Source: Coriaria nepalensis
Lineage: Eukaryota > Streptophyta > Magnoliopsida > Cucurbitales > Coriariaceae
Reading direction: 5' to 3'
Assembly: GCA_027186245.1 (NCBI GenBank)
Contig: CP114486.1
Coordinates: forward strand, 9,562,501 to 9,626,500
Length of the DNA: 64,000 nucleotides
In this document: in pieces, positions 23,742 to 36,222 of the stretch
Numbering within the stretch: position 1 is the stretch's first letter
Layout: each line of letters begins with the position of its first letter
Made by a program: the position numbers and the translations under genes
The notes under the pieces: model-generated
The model's database searches: none
What the model saw: only the letters and a program-made list of their open reading frames with translations
Told to the model about the DNA's origin: nothing

Positions 23742-24345
23742 TTTATTTTGTTTAAAAGTGGGAAAATTTTGTTAGACGAGCTTATAAGCTAAATGAAATG
23801 TAATGATCTTTTAGAAATTAATAAAATAAAGCTAGCTATTTTATTAGTTGTTTGTGTCTTTATAATCTATAGCATGTTAGATTAGAATATGTTAATTATG
23901 ATTCTATGCGCAGAATAATTAACATGGATCATATACTAAACTTTTACATATGAAAATAAACAAGGTCATTATTTAAAATGAATGTCAAACTTCTTAGTTT
24001 AATCCATAAGAAGAGATATGTTCTCCTTGAACATATATTGATGAGAATGTTCAAAATGAACAAAGTATAAACAAATTCTAGTATTTATCATACTCAAGAA
24101 CAAGAAAATAAATAAGAGAGCTAGGACATAAAATTTTATAGTCCACAATTTTCTTGTTAGAAGATAAATATTAAAACTTCAAGAAGGCTATCTGGAAAAG
24201 TTTTAGTAAACTACTCTCAATTATAATTATCCGTGGATAATATTGTGGATCCGCTAACCAAAAGATTAAATAGAGAGTTAGTTGAAAAATCATCAAGGGG
24301 AGAATGGGACTAAAGCCCATGAAAGAGTAAGTCAATATAATGGAA
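23742..24345 (+). pseudogene. Non-coding spacer ending in a pol C-terminal scrap
   Basis: 23,742-24,225 has no recognisable coding. At about 24,232-24,330 a plus-strand frame gives DNIVDPLTKRLNRELVEKS, the end of copia pol that follows RNase H. All other pol domains are missing between this and gag, so a large internal deletion is inferred. A related scrap at 32,060-32,155 shows the same end. Confidence 0.7.
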
Positions 24346-24933
24346 ATCCAACCTAGTTGACTGGAGATCCCAAGATCTAGGTTCAAAGGGACAACCTAGT
24401 TGTATAAGACTTAATTATATCACTATGGGGGGGTATCCTCCTATCCATTCCCATGATGAAACAGTGATGCCCATTACAGAAAGGATAAGCTATGCTTTTA
24501 ATAATTCTTAGGCGTTAAAAATTTGAGCAAAGTAAAACGGGTTACTCTTCATTAAGAATCACCTATGTGAGAGAGAAGTGGGGCCGCTTCTAAAGGAATT
24601 AACTTGGGCATAATTCTCATCAACTCTTGCAGAACCAGGCAGATGTTCAAGGCCAAAATGAACATAACAATGAGAACTCAAGTGTGTCAGGTAAGATTCC
24701 TATGTGAAGTATATTATTATTTACATGAATGGCAGAACAGTTCAAAGACATCATGTCTACTGATCAGCTAGTAAAATCAATGTACTTTTACAAGGGAAGG
24801 TTCAAAGGTTGATACCTACCTATCCTATGGAGGTTTCAAACCGTCGAATTCTATCTCCAGGTCAAAAACATTTTAATGTCGAAAAACGGTTGTTTTAGTT
24901 AATCCGTCAATTTCATTCATTCATGTGGGGGAT
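24346..24933 (+). other. 3' untranslated region and polypurine tract of the copia element
   Basis: No coding seen. The stretch is homologous to 32,160-32,525, which supports a shared family. It ends with the polypurine tract and the 3' LTR junction at 24,933/24,934. Confidence 0.65.
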
Positions 24934-26079
24934 TGTTGGAAAATTAGCATATCAACATGCTATGTTTATGCTTGATTTTGAGTAGGGCCCACTTCATGTA
25001 AACGAAAGGTCAAAGCTGATTCGGATTCTCCTCTGTGAGAGCTTCGAATCGGTATATGGTACGCTCAAAATGATTAATGGGTGAATGAGAAATTGAATCT
25101 CAAAGTGCAACCATTGGAATGGTTTGAAGGCGGAAAAATGAAGGAGAAATTTTATCCCACAATGAAAAGGAGAACAAGTGGGAGAGTGTTTATATAGAAT
25201 TGCACATTTGTTAATGGATAATAAAATATAAGTTAGAATGCTCTCTCTTACGCACTCCTGCAGGGGGGTGCAAATCCGGACCGGATCGGACTTAGCTCAT
25301 GTGCACCTACACCTGAACGTGCCGAATGTCGGCCTAAAAATGACCAGGTTTGCCTTGGGCCTCTTTTTGTTTTTCTCCTAGATATTTTTTTTCTTCTTCT
25401 TCTGTAGAAGATGAAAGGTTTGGAGATGAAAGGTTTGAAGATGAAAAGTTGAAGATGAAATGATGAAATTTAATTTCACCATATTTAAACCTGAATTAAA
25501 CCCAAATTAATTCTCATTCCCTTCATGAGCCTATAAATTGACATCTTCCTCTCATTTGAAAACACACAATCAAAAACAAAATCGCTCATCCTTCTAATTG
25601 CCTTCCTCCTCTAGAGTTCTAAGTTTCTAGTATGGTAGAGTTCGAGCCACTGTTTGAGTTCATCGAGAATAGTTCGGTGGTGCGCCGCTACTATTCGTCT
25701 CCGTTGTATACTGGGAGATAGACGCCGTTCAACCTTCTGTACCGACATGAAGGGGTGAATCTATTTTAAGGAAACTGTTGCATAACATGCCTCGGTTTGA
25801 TTCTCTATTATTGTTCTGTTCTTTCTGTTATGTTCTATGCTGTTTATTTTACTATTCTATTTATTTTTTCTAGATTCTATTCTGTTCTATTTTACTATTC
25901 TATTTTATTTTTACAGATTATATTCTATTATGTTTTTTACAGATTCTATTCTGTTCCATTTTACTATTCTATTCTATTTCTTATAAATTCTATTTTACAT
26001 ACTATTCTATTTTATAGCATCACTATTTTCATAATTACTGTTTACTATATTATGTTTATTATATATAAACATTCCTACA
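24934..26079 (+). repeat. 3' LTR of the non-autonomous copia element
   Basis: About 1,146 bases, closely matching 20,218-21,415 along its whole length, with scattered substitutions, a shorter minisatellite (25,409-25,467) and a shorter T-rich array. It ends ...cctaca before ctctg. Confidence 0.85.
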
Positions 26080-26149
26080 CTCTGTTTAGCACATGTTGTC
26101 TAGCATTTCTTCTATTTTCAATATCTTGAACAAGTAGTTCATGTTCTTG

Positions 26150-27944
26150 TATGGACGAAAAATTTGGAAATTATGGAGAAAATATGGTATCCACAATAAT
26201 GTTAGGTAGTGGAACAGTTATCCAAAAATTATCTTCTCCTTTTCCTAGCTCACCCTGTAGATAATTTTTATATAAAAAGGGTGCATTTTCCAAAAATGTA
26301 CATCCATACTCAAATGGATTTTTTTCGTGATAGGGTTAAACTATTTATACCATTTTTTATTTGGTGCATGACTAATGAAAAGACATTTTTCAGCTATAGT
26401 ATCAAGTTTGGATCGAAATATGCTAGGTAACCAAAAACTTTAAGCGGAAGATCTACATGTAATCTAGATGTAGGAAAAATGGTGTTGAAGCTTTATAAGG
26501 GAGTAATATAATTTGGAGACATGAGTGAACATCATATTAATCAAATATAATGTTGTTAAAATAACATCCCACATGTATTTTAGAATATGCATAGATAACA
26601 TGATTGCACGAGCAACTTTGAGTAAGTGTTGATTTTTCCTTTAAGCAATTCCATTTTGTTATGAAGTGTCATGACATGTAGATTGATGTTGAATACCACT
26701 TTCTTTCAAAAAATTTCCTAAACATTCATTAAAGTATTTTGTTCCATTATCTATGAAGAATGCCAAGTTTTGTTTGAAATTGATTTTTAATCATATGATA
26801 AAAATATTTGAACAAAATTTTCACCTCAGATTTTTTATGCATCAAATATATCTAACATAATCGTCCGTGATCATCAGTAATAATTATAAACCTTTTTTTT
26901 TTTTTCAAATAAAGTGACAATTTTTGACAGACCTTAAACATCACTATGAATCATATATAAAGGTTTTGATACACCATATGGTTTTGAGATATAGTAAGCA
27001 CGATGACTTCTTGCAAAAAAAAAAAAAAACAAAACAGAGCTTTAACATTGAAAAGATGAGCAATCCACATTCTTCAATAAATTAAGAAGCAAATGTTTAA
27101 GATAAGGAAAACTAAGATATCCTAACCTAAGATGCCAAATCATTATTCAATCACGAACAAACATTAAATTGATACCATTAAAGCCTAGAGATAATTTATT
27201 GTTAAAGAAGTTGTCATCGAAGTAGTAAAGACCATTCATTAGTGTTGCACCGCCAACCGTCCTCCCTAAGTTCTGGTCTTGGAATATGCAGCGAGAATAA
27301 AAAAAATATAATACAACAATTAGAATCTTTGGATAGTTTACTCATAAATAAAAGGTTACATGTAAGTTTAGAAACATAAAGAACATACTTTAGATCAATA
27401 ATTATTTAGATTTTTGTTAGGCATTTTTCTACAATTGGTGAGAAACTACCATATGCAATTCTAGTTTTTTTCATTACCAGAACAAGGAGAATATGTGGAA
27501 AAAGATGAGAAAAGCTAGTCATATGGACAAAAGCACCCTAATCTATGATCCATTGTACTGAGTTTAGTGAACAAAATAAAGCATTAGGATGACTACATGT
27601 TTGAGCAAGAGAAGCATTAAAAGTACTAGATAATGAATTAGATTTTAGTAGTTTAAGAAGTTTATCAATCTGCTATTTGTTCAATGAACTTAGTGTAGTC
27701 TCATTTCCCGATAAATTTGCTGGGTTGGATTTCTCTCCTCGTCCGTTACCTTTCCAATTTTTTGATTCTCCATGAAACTTCAACCAGGGTTCCCATGTAG
27801 GACGAGGTTTGTTGTAGTAGTCATATATACTTGAGGCTGTTCATCTGGTTGTCGTTGATGGAGGGTTGATCTCGAGGTTATGTTGGACATGGCAGCGAAG
27901 GTATAAGACGTCTAGTAGGTTATGTAGAGAACAAGAATCGTTCT
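26150..27944 (-). pseudogene. Copia retrotransposon gag-protease-integrase remnant
   Basis: On the minus strand, reading down from the primer site, gag remnants come first (27,900-27,600). Protease and pre-integrase pieces follow, with FQDQNLGRTVGGATLMNGLY near 27,250 and IMIWHLRLGYLSFPYLKHL near 27,120. An integrase core holds QQNGIA at about 26,650, and its downstream linker shows LSMDVHFWKMHPFY near 26,270. RT is absent. Poly-A runs at 26,888-26,905 and 27,016-27,029 and many stops break the frame. A primer site and an LTR at the high-coordinate side give the 5' end. Ty1/copia order is clear. Confidence 0.8.
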
Positions 27945-27956
27945 TACTCTGATACC
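27944..27956 (-). other. tRNA-Met primer-binding site of the minus-strand copia element
   Basis: The plus strand reads actctgatacca, so the minus strand carries tggtatcagagt, the usual plant methionine initiator-tRNA primer-site form. It lies just internal to the LTR end. Confidence 0.75.
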
Positions 27957-28335
27957 ATCTAGAATTTAGAATAATATGCAAATTCTATATGTCAAATGGG
28001 TTACAAGGGTTTTCTCTTATATAGAGAAGCTTTACCGGATATCAAAGAATTTAAGGTGCAGGAATAAGAAACTATCGGCTATCAAATCTATATTTCTTAA
28101 TTTATTCAGTTTGACTATTTTTATATTTACACAGTAAATATCTATCATATATTCCAAATATTCCAAAACAATTAAATGTTTTATGAGTTATTACATATCC
28201 TAAATATTTGTAATAATAATAAATTAATGAGTGGTAATTTAGTCACACTTGCGTGTGGGATTATTAAGGGCCCTTGACATGTATTTTGATTTGGGATTCG
28301 GGATTATTAGGTGCACTTAGAATACAAGGACAAGG
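27957..28335 (-). repeat. LTR of the minus-strand copia element
   Basis: Sequence beyond the primer site, in LTR position. Its 28,150-28,330 part recurs in the same direction at 56,710-56,900 ('ttaatgagtggtaat', 'attaggtgcacttag'), supporting a dispersed LTR. The outer edge is not fixed. Confidence 0.6.
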
Positions 28336-28559
28336 CAACTAAGAAATTCTTAATATCCAAGTATTTTGATTTCGAAATTCTTGATAAAAAACTTATTCTG
28401 CTTCAAAAACATGTATTGCAAGAGTCATTGTCAATAAATTAGTGGATATCAATGTTATATAAGATTCCCTGCAATAAAGAAGATTACTCCTAAAAAGGGA
28501 TTCAAAAAAATTTTTGCATTGAGGAAGAATCATGTTTAAGAGACAAGTCAATTGAGGAA

Positions 28560-31200
28560 TTCCATATTGGAACCTCAAAGGCAAATACTGGCAAGGCCTA
28601 GCCATCTTAAAGGGGAAAACAAAAATCACAAAGTGAATTTACTTAGTCCTAAAAATAATCAAGGAAAATTAAAAAAAAAAATGCTTGTTTTTTATTGTGG
28701 AAAATCTGAGCATTTTGTTCGTAATTTCTAAGTATAGAAAGAAACAAAACAAGTAGGTCAAAGTAATGCCACATAAGAGGAAATTATAGCTATTATGAGC
28801 AAGATCAATGTTATCCAAAGAAAAGTTCAAGGTTAGTGGTATGACACTTGTGCAACAATGCACATTTCTTATCACAAATTTTTGTTCAAGATTTTTGAAG
28901 AAGTTGGGAATGGACAAAAGTTTCAAATAAGAAATTAAAGTCATTTCAAGATACTTGGCTGGGAAGCATTGAGTTTATCTTTACTTCTTAAAGAGAGATC
29001 ACACTAGCTAATATATTGTATGTTCCTGATATGAATATGAATTTAGTTAGTGGTAGTTTATTAGGAAAACCTGAAATTAAATATGTGTATAAATCTAGGT
29101 TATTAATTTTGTCCAAAAATAACTCTTTCATTAGGAAAGCGTTATTCTAGAGATGAGATAATGAAATTATGTGTAATAAAAAAAAATTCAAATAGTTATA
29201 CTTATATTGTTGATTCATATTCTATTAAAAAATGGCAAAGTAGGTTTGCGCATGTAGGTATTAGCATAATTAATAAAGTGATTAAATATGTTTTAATATC
29301 ATTTGATAGTAGCAAATTCAAAAAATATGAAATATGCACCAAATCTCATAATTGAGAGGACATTTCAAATAGATGTAGTGGATAGTGACTTTTGTGAATT
29401 AAATTGTATCTTAACAAGAGGAGGTAAACTATATTTCGTAACTTTAATAAGCGATTATTCTAGATATACATATATTTATTTACTTAAACATAAAGATGCA
29501 ACTTTCAATGTCTTTAAACAAAGCTGAAGTTTAAAATCAATTAGGGAGAAAGATTAAGATATTCAGAAGTGATAGAGATGGAGAATAATTTTTTATGCTT
29601 TTTGTGAGGAACACAATATTGTTCACCAATGAAACCTTTTTCACACTTCAATAAAATGGCTTAGCTGAAAAAAAAAATAAAACATTTCTTGAGATGACCT
29701 AATTTTATTTTTGTAACACGTAATATTCTTAATAGAGTTTATTTAAAAAAGAGTAAGATTTCCCTGTATGAGATGTGGAAAGGAAGAAAGCCGAATATTG
29801 GATTTTTTAAAGGGTGTGAGTGTTGTGCGTATTGCAAGAACACAGATCCTAGGAGGACCAAATTAGGTCCAAACGCCATAAAAGGTAATTTATTGGATAT
29901 ACAACAAACATAAAGGCTTATAAACCATATAATAATTGTATCAAGAGAAATTGAGTTTTTTTTAGAACCTATTGTCTTCGGATGATAGCTTTCAAAACTA
30001 CTTCCAAAGTTGGAGAATATAGAGATACCTTCAAAAGTTGTTGAGTAATAAATTGAATCTCATAAAAGTGAAAGAGTTAGAAAAGCAAAAGAATTAGGAT
30101 TTGATGGGAGTGATTCTCAACTCATTTCCTTATACTTAGTAGAAAGAAGTAGAGAAGAGGCCTATAGGAAAAGTCCTATAGTTTTTCAAATTGAAGACAA
30201 TCCCAAAATATACAAGAAAGCTATCATGACTTCTTGAGAATATGCTTTTTGAAAAGAGGCAATAATGATAAGATGGATTCAATTATGTCTAACACATTTG
30301 AGAAATAATTAACTTACCACCATGTTCAAAATTGATTAGTTGTAAGTGAGTATTTAGGAGAAACCATACTAATAGCACTCTTCAAATCTTTAAGGCTAGA
30401 TTAGTAGCAAAAAGTTTTAGATAAAAGGAATGAATTGACTATTTTGATATATATGCGCGCTTGTTTCTAGAATAACTTCTATAAGAATATTGATTGCTTT
30501 AGCTTGACATAACCTTTATATTCATCAAAGGAATTTTAAAACTGCATTCTTGAATGATGATCTCAACGAGGAGGTCTACATGGAACAACTTAAAGATTTT
30601 AGTCTACCCAGGAACGAATATAAAAATGAAAACTAGTTAAATCACCATATGATTTTAAGCAAGTACCGAAACAATGACATGAAAAGTTTGACATGAACAT
30701 TCTTTCAAATTGCTTTAGACATACCTTTATTGATAAATGTCTACACTTTTGTGATGACTACATCATTTCTTTTGTCTTTATATTGATGATCTGTTGATCT
30801 TAAGTGATGATCTGATGGGTGCAATTGAAACTAAGAGGGTTTCATCCTCCACATTCAAGATGAAAGATCTTGGATAAGTGGACACCATCTTAGATATTAA
30901 AGTGAAACACAATAGTGGGGGTTATGTATTAAATCAATCTCATTATATTCATTCATCTGAAGATCAAAGAGGTAAATACTCCATTTGATTCAAGTATAAG
31001 ACTTATGAGAACAAGGAAAAAGCAATGAGCAATGACTCAACTTGAATATGCATGTGTTATATGTAGTCTAATGTACGTTGCATAGTGTACAAGAGTAGAC
31101 ATAGCATTTGCAGCTGTACCGAGTATTGAACATTGAAAGGTGATTGATAGAGTTTTTGGTTATCTTAAGAAAATCAAAGAACCAAGTCTCCAATATGTTC
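28560..31200 (+). pseudogene. Copia retrotransposon gag-pol, heavily decayed
   Basis: Plus-strand pieces appear in normal Ty1/copia order. They are a zinc knuckle (CFYCGKSEHFVRNF at about 28,685), protease (WYDTCATMHIS at about 28,838; the catalytic DSG form is lost) and pre-integrase (29,161-29,355). Integrase follows (29,345-29,900, including RGGKLYFVTLISDYSRYTY), with a conserved tail near 29,770 (YEMWKGRKPNIGF). RT is at about 30,535-31,000 (FKTAFLNDDLNEEVYMEQ), and RNase H-side linker pieces reach about 31,195 (EYACVICSLMYVA, YLKKIKEPSLQYVP). Dozens of stops make it dead. No LTR pair was fixed around it. 28,336-28,560 may be its gag start but is unreadable. Confidence 0.8.
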
Positions 31201-31894
31201 CCACTGTTGGAGTTATAAACTTAATTTTTTTTTTGACTTCTTTCCTTATCGTTTAATAAGAATCTTTGTGGGCAAACGTTAGCATTGTAATTTATTTATG
31301 GAATACATGAGTGTCTTTTATTATATGTTGTTATGGAATACATGAGTGTCTTTTATTATATGTTGTAGATAATCTGGTCTATAGAGATTACATACAGAAT
31401 ATAAGTAAAGGTTCACGGATTTAGATGGATTTAGAAAAACTAATAGTAGAGTTGTAGTGTTATATAGTAGTAGCCTATCTTAACTATAATATTATTAAAA
31501 AAATAATAAAGGGTGAATTTAAATGGATATGTAACTCTTAGATTAATTTAAGATTTAATTGGCTTTTAATTTTGTTTAATTTTGGTTAATTAATTTTATT
31601 TAATTATATGTAACCGACTCTTTACTTAAAGCCTATAAATTGACATCCTATTCTAATTTATAAAATATACCAAAACCTACTCTTTGCTTTCTAGAATCTT
31701 AATGTAATGGCCATAAGGTCCGAGTTTACTACAGGTAGTTCCTTGGTTACATTGTTTAAGTCCTTTAATCAATAAATGGTAGATTAAGACAAGTTAATTA
31801 TATATCTTTAGGTGTATTAATTAACATGGATCACACATCCTATTTCCGTATTAATTCAACACATTAATGTTAAACTTGTGTTGTGGAAAAATAA
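31201..31894. other. Unassigned sequence with a 35-bp tandem duplication
   Basis: No gene. At 31,296-31,365 a 35-base unit (ttatggaatacatgagtgtc...) occurs twice in direct succession without visible change. The stretch may include an LTR or leader of the copia scrap that follows, but no partner repeat was found to prove it. Confidence 0.5.
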
Positions 31895-32525
31895 ATGAGG
31901 AGTGGTAATAAATATTTTATTATCTTTATCGATGATAGCACGAAACATTGTTGTGTACTATCAAAGAGCAATATGTATATGGTAAGTCTAGACATATGTC
32001 TCAAAGCCATAATACTAATAATATCACTCTCTACTAGGGTTATCAATATTGATTATGTTAAATCAAAAGATAATATTGCAGATCTGCTAATCAAAGGGTT
32101 AAATAGAGTTAGTAGAAAATTCATCGAGGGAAATGAGACTAAATCTCATGAAAGATAAGTTGATATAATGGAAAACCAACCTAGTTGACTAGAGATCTCA
32201 AGATCTAGGTTTCAAAGAGACAATCTAGTTGTAAAATACTCTATTGGATCACTATGAGGATAGGCTATGTAAAAGACTATATATTCTTATGATGAAATAG
32301 TGATGCTCGTAAGAGAAATAATAGGCTATGATTTTAATGCTTTTTAAGCATTAGAAAATATGAGCAAATTAATACAAACTACTCTTGATTAATAAATCAC
32401 CTATTTGATAGAGAAGTAGAGCCACTTCTATGGGAATTGAATTGGGCTAAATTCTTTTCAAACTCTTGCAGAATGAGAGAAATGTATAGTGCCATAATAG
32501 TGAAAACACAATTGTGTCAAGAATG
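31895..32525 (+). pseudogene. Copia deletion derivative: integrase start fused to pol end
   Basis: The open frame 31,895-32,158 begins with integrase-core-like GNKYFIIFIDDSTKHC. After about 40 codons it continues as the pol C-terminus, VKSKDNIADLLIKGLN. RT and RNase H are therefore deleted. The following 32,160-32,525 matches the 3' region of the non-autonomous copia element (24,346-24,680). It is most likely a relict of the same family. Confidence 0.65.
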
Positions 32526-32529
32526 TAAT

Positions 32530-32770
32530 GATTCGATGTTGATGCCAAAATTATCATTTTTGCAAATGTTGAATGACAGGAAAAAATCCCTAAAATAAAT
32601 CAATTATATTAACCAAGAGGAAGACAAAATAGTCTAAAATAGGCCATAAACATGGCCTCCCCTCCATAGACCAATCTGCCACCTCTTTGCCGACTAGTCA
32701 TTGCTGGTCGGCGAAAGGATGGCCGACCGTCCAAAGACCAATCTCTTATGTTCAGCTGACCAGTCATGTG
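32530..32770 (-). repeat. Partial inverted copy of the gypsy-type LTR from 45 kb, with hairpin
   Basis: The reverse complement of 32,540-32,650 resembles 45,560-45,690 (blocks such as 'attttgtc', 'cttggtt' and 'gataattttggcat'). Next to it, 32,689-32,712 forms a GC-rich imperfect palindrome (gccgactag ... ctggtcggc). Confidence 0.5.
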
Positions 32771-33404
32771 GTGGCACAATATAATTGGCTGTGCAACCAT
32801 GTTTTTCCTTTGTTTTTCTATCCTTTTTCATATTTTCAAGAACTTTCTAGCAAAGTAGAAAGACATTTTGATTAGTCCAATGACATTCTAGTAAAGGAGT
32901 TCTATTTCACATACTCAAGGGGGTTTTCAACAAATTCGGGGATCAACTAACAAAGGAAAATGTATGTACACTCCGACCTATATGATGTGTTTGAACGCTT
33001 CTTCAGTGTTCATTTTCTTTTCATTATTTTTGAAGCTATCATGTGCATTTATTGATTTCTTTACTCAGTAGATTTCATATTGAAGAATATTAGAACTCTT
33101 TTAGCTTTTTGTTCTGCTTCAATCACTTTATCAATAGTAAGATTTCTTATCATTTATGAGTTTTCATCTAAATTATTAATATATCATTTCTGTCATTTCT
33201 CAACTTTTCTTTATCTTTTACGTCATTTACAAACTTCACTTAAATTAGTTCCTTCGAAATACTTTAATACTTCTAGAAGGCTCGCGCTCCACCACAACTT
33301 TCAAAAGTATTGATGCACTAAACCTGGGATTGGAATGACATGTGATTCTCCCCTCCCAGCCGACTGCCTCCTTTTTAAGCCGCCGACCAGCGCAGTGGAA
33401 ATTG
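32771..33404. other. Unassigned sequence
   Basis: No recognised gene or repeat. The short open frame at 33,080-33,313 shows no family signature. Confidence 0.35.
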
Positions 33405-33765
33405 GTGTCAACACCCGCACTGTTCAGACTATTACTTTACTTCCTTATACTCATAAAATTAGAGAAATTTTTGTTTAGGGTTGCAAAAGTTGGATTACAT
33501 AAATAAAGGACTTACTTTAATAAAATATTATACATAACAAAATATATAACAATATTTAATACTTAAAAGAGAGTCGAATATAAAATATTATACATAACAT
33601 AATATGAGACAATAAAAATGCTTCAAAAATATATAAACATCAAACATACTTATTAGAGCATAATTCTAACAACATAATTGAGTCTTGGTACCACTACCAC
33701 CCTTATAACATCACATCTCCTTGAGAAGTCTATCGGGGAAGCTAGATATGGTGTTTTCCCTTGCT
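33405..33765 (+). repeat. Dispersed repeat D, copy 1 (gypsy LTR-like)
   Basis: The repeat matches 48,540-48,900 in the same direction. Shared blocks are 'cgcactgttcagac' against 'cgcactattcggac', and 'gatgcttcaaaaatatataaacat'. Because copy 2 follows gypsy integrase, this is probably LTR sequence of that element. Confidence 0.55.
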
Positions 33766-34984
33766 AGAGAGGGTATTTAAAATATGAAAAATAAGACATA
33801 AACTTTCGTCCAAATATAACTCACAAAATAATTAAAGATAATGATACAAATGAACCACAAATCTTATTCAATTACTTTATATCTCTTAGCTCATCTCAAC
33901 TTTTTATTATAATTTTCTTTCATTTTCATTTTTTTTTAATTTTTTTTATTTCGGGTCCTGTATACGTACCAATTGCGTGCGCGATCGGTTAGAAGTCGGG
34001 GGAGCAACCCAAGTTGAACTTTCCTAAGGTCATAGCTAAACTCAACAAGATTTAATATAGCTTGAGATAACCCTCCCGTCACTAGGCCTCATGCCATTTC
34101 TTCGAGAAGTTGGTACGTCGCTTACTTTTTTTACTTTATTTCTCTCTCTATGCCATTTATACCTCTTAATATCCCCTAACACGTTTGTGATGTACTTAAA
34201 TGCATAACTGTTAAATGGTGCATGCCAATTTAGAAATCTTAGATAAACACTATCAGTTTAACCGTCACATTAAATAGTCTACTATGCTTATCAAGTGTCT
34301 GACAACTGCAAACTCATAAGAATTACATACCATCATGTAGCATACAAAAGCAAGCATTCATTTTTGAATCTGAAGTCAATTCACTTAGCAGCACCAACTT
34401 TACAAAAAGACATCACACACTTAAGTCATTCAATCACTAAAAATATTTTTCATATTATAAGTGAGGTTTGTACTTACCTAGTGTTCGGACTTTTCTAGAA
34501 AGGTTTTCGGGTGCTTTCTGAACATTGAGTCGATTGTTTATCTATCAAAAAAAGTATTTATAGACTTAGTAAGAACTTTACTTACTAGAAATTCTACTAT
34601 TCCTTTAGTTTATAAGCTATACAACTCTAACTTATCTTGTCTTAATTAGAGGAAGGCTTTTGCTTCAAACCCTTATTATTATTTATAAGACTTCATGATC
34701 ATCTTCAAATCAATTTCATCCATAAATATATTCTTTGACTTGAGAGTTTGGACCCTTATGTGCAGCCCTTGATGGTAGAATTAGACGGTTGTTTCATTTC
34801 TTCAACAATTAGCCTTAGTTTTAATGTTTGTATCTTATAAACCACAATTGCTATTGATCTTAAGTTTGGTACACATTTAGTTACACTTTTATAAGTGTCT
34901 AGATAGTAATTATTGATAAACATATATTTTATAAATAAATAGATCGAAATTTTATATCGTTATAGTATATTAATCGGTATATTA
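33766..34984. other. Unassigned sequence
   Basis: No recognised coding. It probably continues the preceding LTR-like repeat, but I found no second copy to confirm. Confidence 0.35.
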
Positions 34985-35100
34985 ATTCAGGCTGATGTTC
35001 GCTGCAATTGTTTATGGAATCTGGCGGGAAAGGAACTCTCGGGGTCATAAAATTTTACTGAAAATTTTTTACAAGAGTTTTAGCTTAAGAATCAATTATT
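34985..35100 (+). pseudogene. Possible LINE reverse-transcriptase tail fragment
   Basis: A short frame reads FAAIVYGIWRERNSRGHKI. The pattern of a Trp-Arg-Glu-Arg-Asn motif after an A-x-V-Y-x-I-W run is typical of the zinc-binding region at the end of plant LINE polyproteins. Only about 35 codons are recognisable, so confidence is limited. Confidence 0.4.
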
Positions 35101-35589
35101 TACTTTGTGCTTTAATTCATTTGTCTCAACTGTGTAATTTAGGTTTTCTCTCTATTTATCCCTCTATTCCTATCGATGTATTTTGATGGCTATTGCTCAA
35201 ACCTTAGAACTCGTAAAATTCTCAAAATTCTATGAAATCCACATACACAATCTCACTAGACACTTTTAAAATTTCAGCCCAAGCCTCATACATTTGGACC
35301 TTAAAAAATATTTTATCTCAAAACTGTCTGAAAATGAAACTAAATATGGTTGATTTCATTCTCTTACCTATATATTGGCGTAGGGCATTCAAAAATTTCA
35401 AAAGCCTGTCTCATTTGAAAGTTAACATCCCAATCTTTCATATTTTATTGATTTGCTTAATTTGAATCAATAGAACTAAAGTTATAGCTTTTCAAACTTG
35501 GTGTTATTGCTTTATGGTTTTAAGATAACTTAAAGTTTAGTTCCAGATTAAAAGTTGCATAAGTATTTTCTTTAATTTTAAAAAGTTAT

Positions 35590-36188
35590 GAGCCTTATAT
35601 GTATTTATAGCTACAGAACTTGAGTTAATATTTGTAAAATTCTAAAATTTTCCTTCAAGTTTTCATAACTAAAAGTTTTAGAAAGCATCTACTGCTCACA
35701 GTTTGAGTTCCTCCATTTACAAATTGTCCTACTAAAAAAACTTTTGTCTCAGTTATTACAACTCGAATTAGAATGTTCTTGACCTCTATGGAAAGCTCTG
35801 TGGGTCTAGGTTCTAGAAATAACATTGGTGTTCCTTAATCGGGCATGAAGGATTCCCAGAATTCAGCTAGACTATAATGATTCGAATGTGTATAATTTAT
35901 AGTTCAACATCAGCATATATAAGAGTCTAATTTTAACTATTAAGAGATCATACCTTATAATTTAGTCTTATTCTAAGATTCTCATTCTCCCTGACCAAGG
36001 CTTTTAGATTGGTGAGAGTAGATGAAGTAAGGGAAAGGTATGAGTTGGGAGTTTACAACAAAAATGGTAGTGGGTGGTAAGAGGTGTTAAATTAAGTGTT
36101 ATTATTTTGTTCAGCATGTTAACATGCTAAATTTACATGTGACAACACTTGTATTTACCAGTCATCCACCTTTTGCATTTAGGTGCTT

Positions 36189-36222
<34 letters not shown>

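Larger units (their letters stand above)
20218..26079 (+). mobile_element. Non-autonomous copia LTR retrotransposon (gag plus pol end only)
   Basis: Two long direct repeats, both starting TGTTGGAAAATTAG and ending near attcctac, bound the element. They are flanked by ctatg (20,213-20,217) and ctctg (26,080-26,084), a likely 5-bp target duplication with one change. A polypurine tract, gtggggga, sits at 24,925-24,932 just before the 3' LTR. The internal 3.5 kb holds a tandem repeat, a broken gag and only the last few dozen codons of pol. Protease, integrase, RT and most of RNase H are missing, so it must have depended on enzymes from another element. Its layout is by far the best preserved among the copia elements here. 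Confidence 0.85.
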
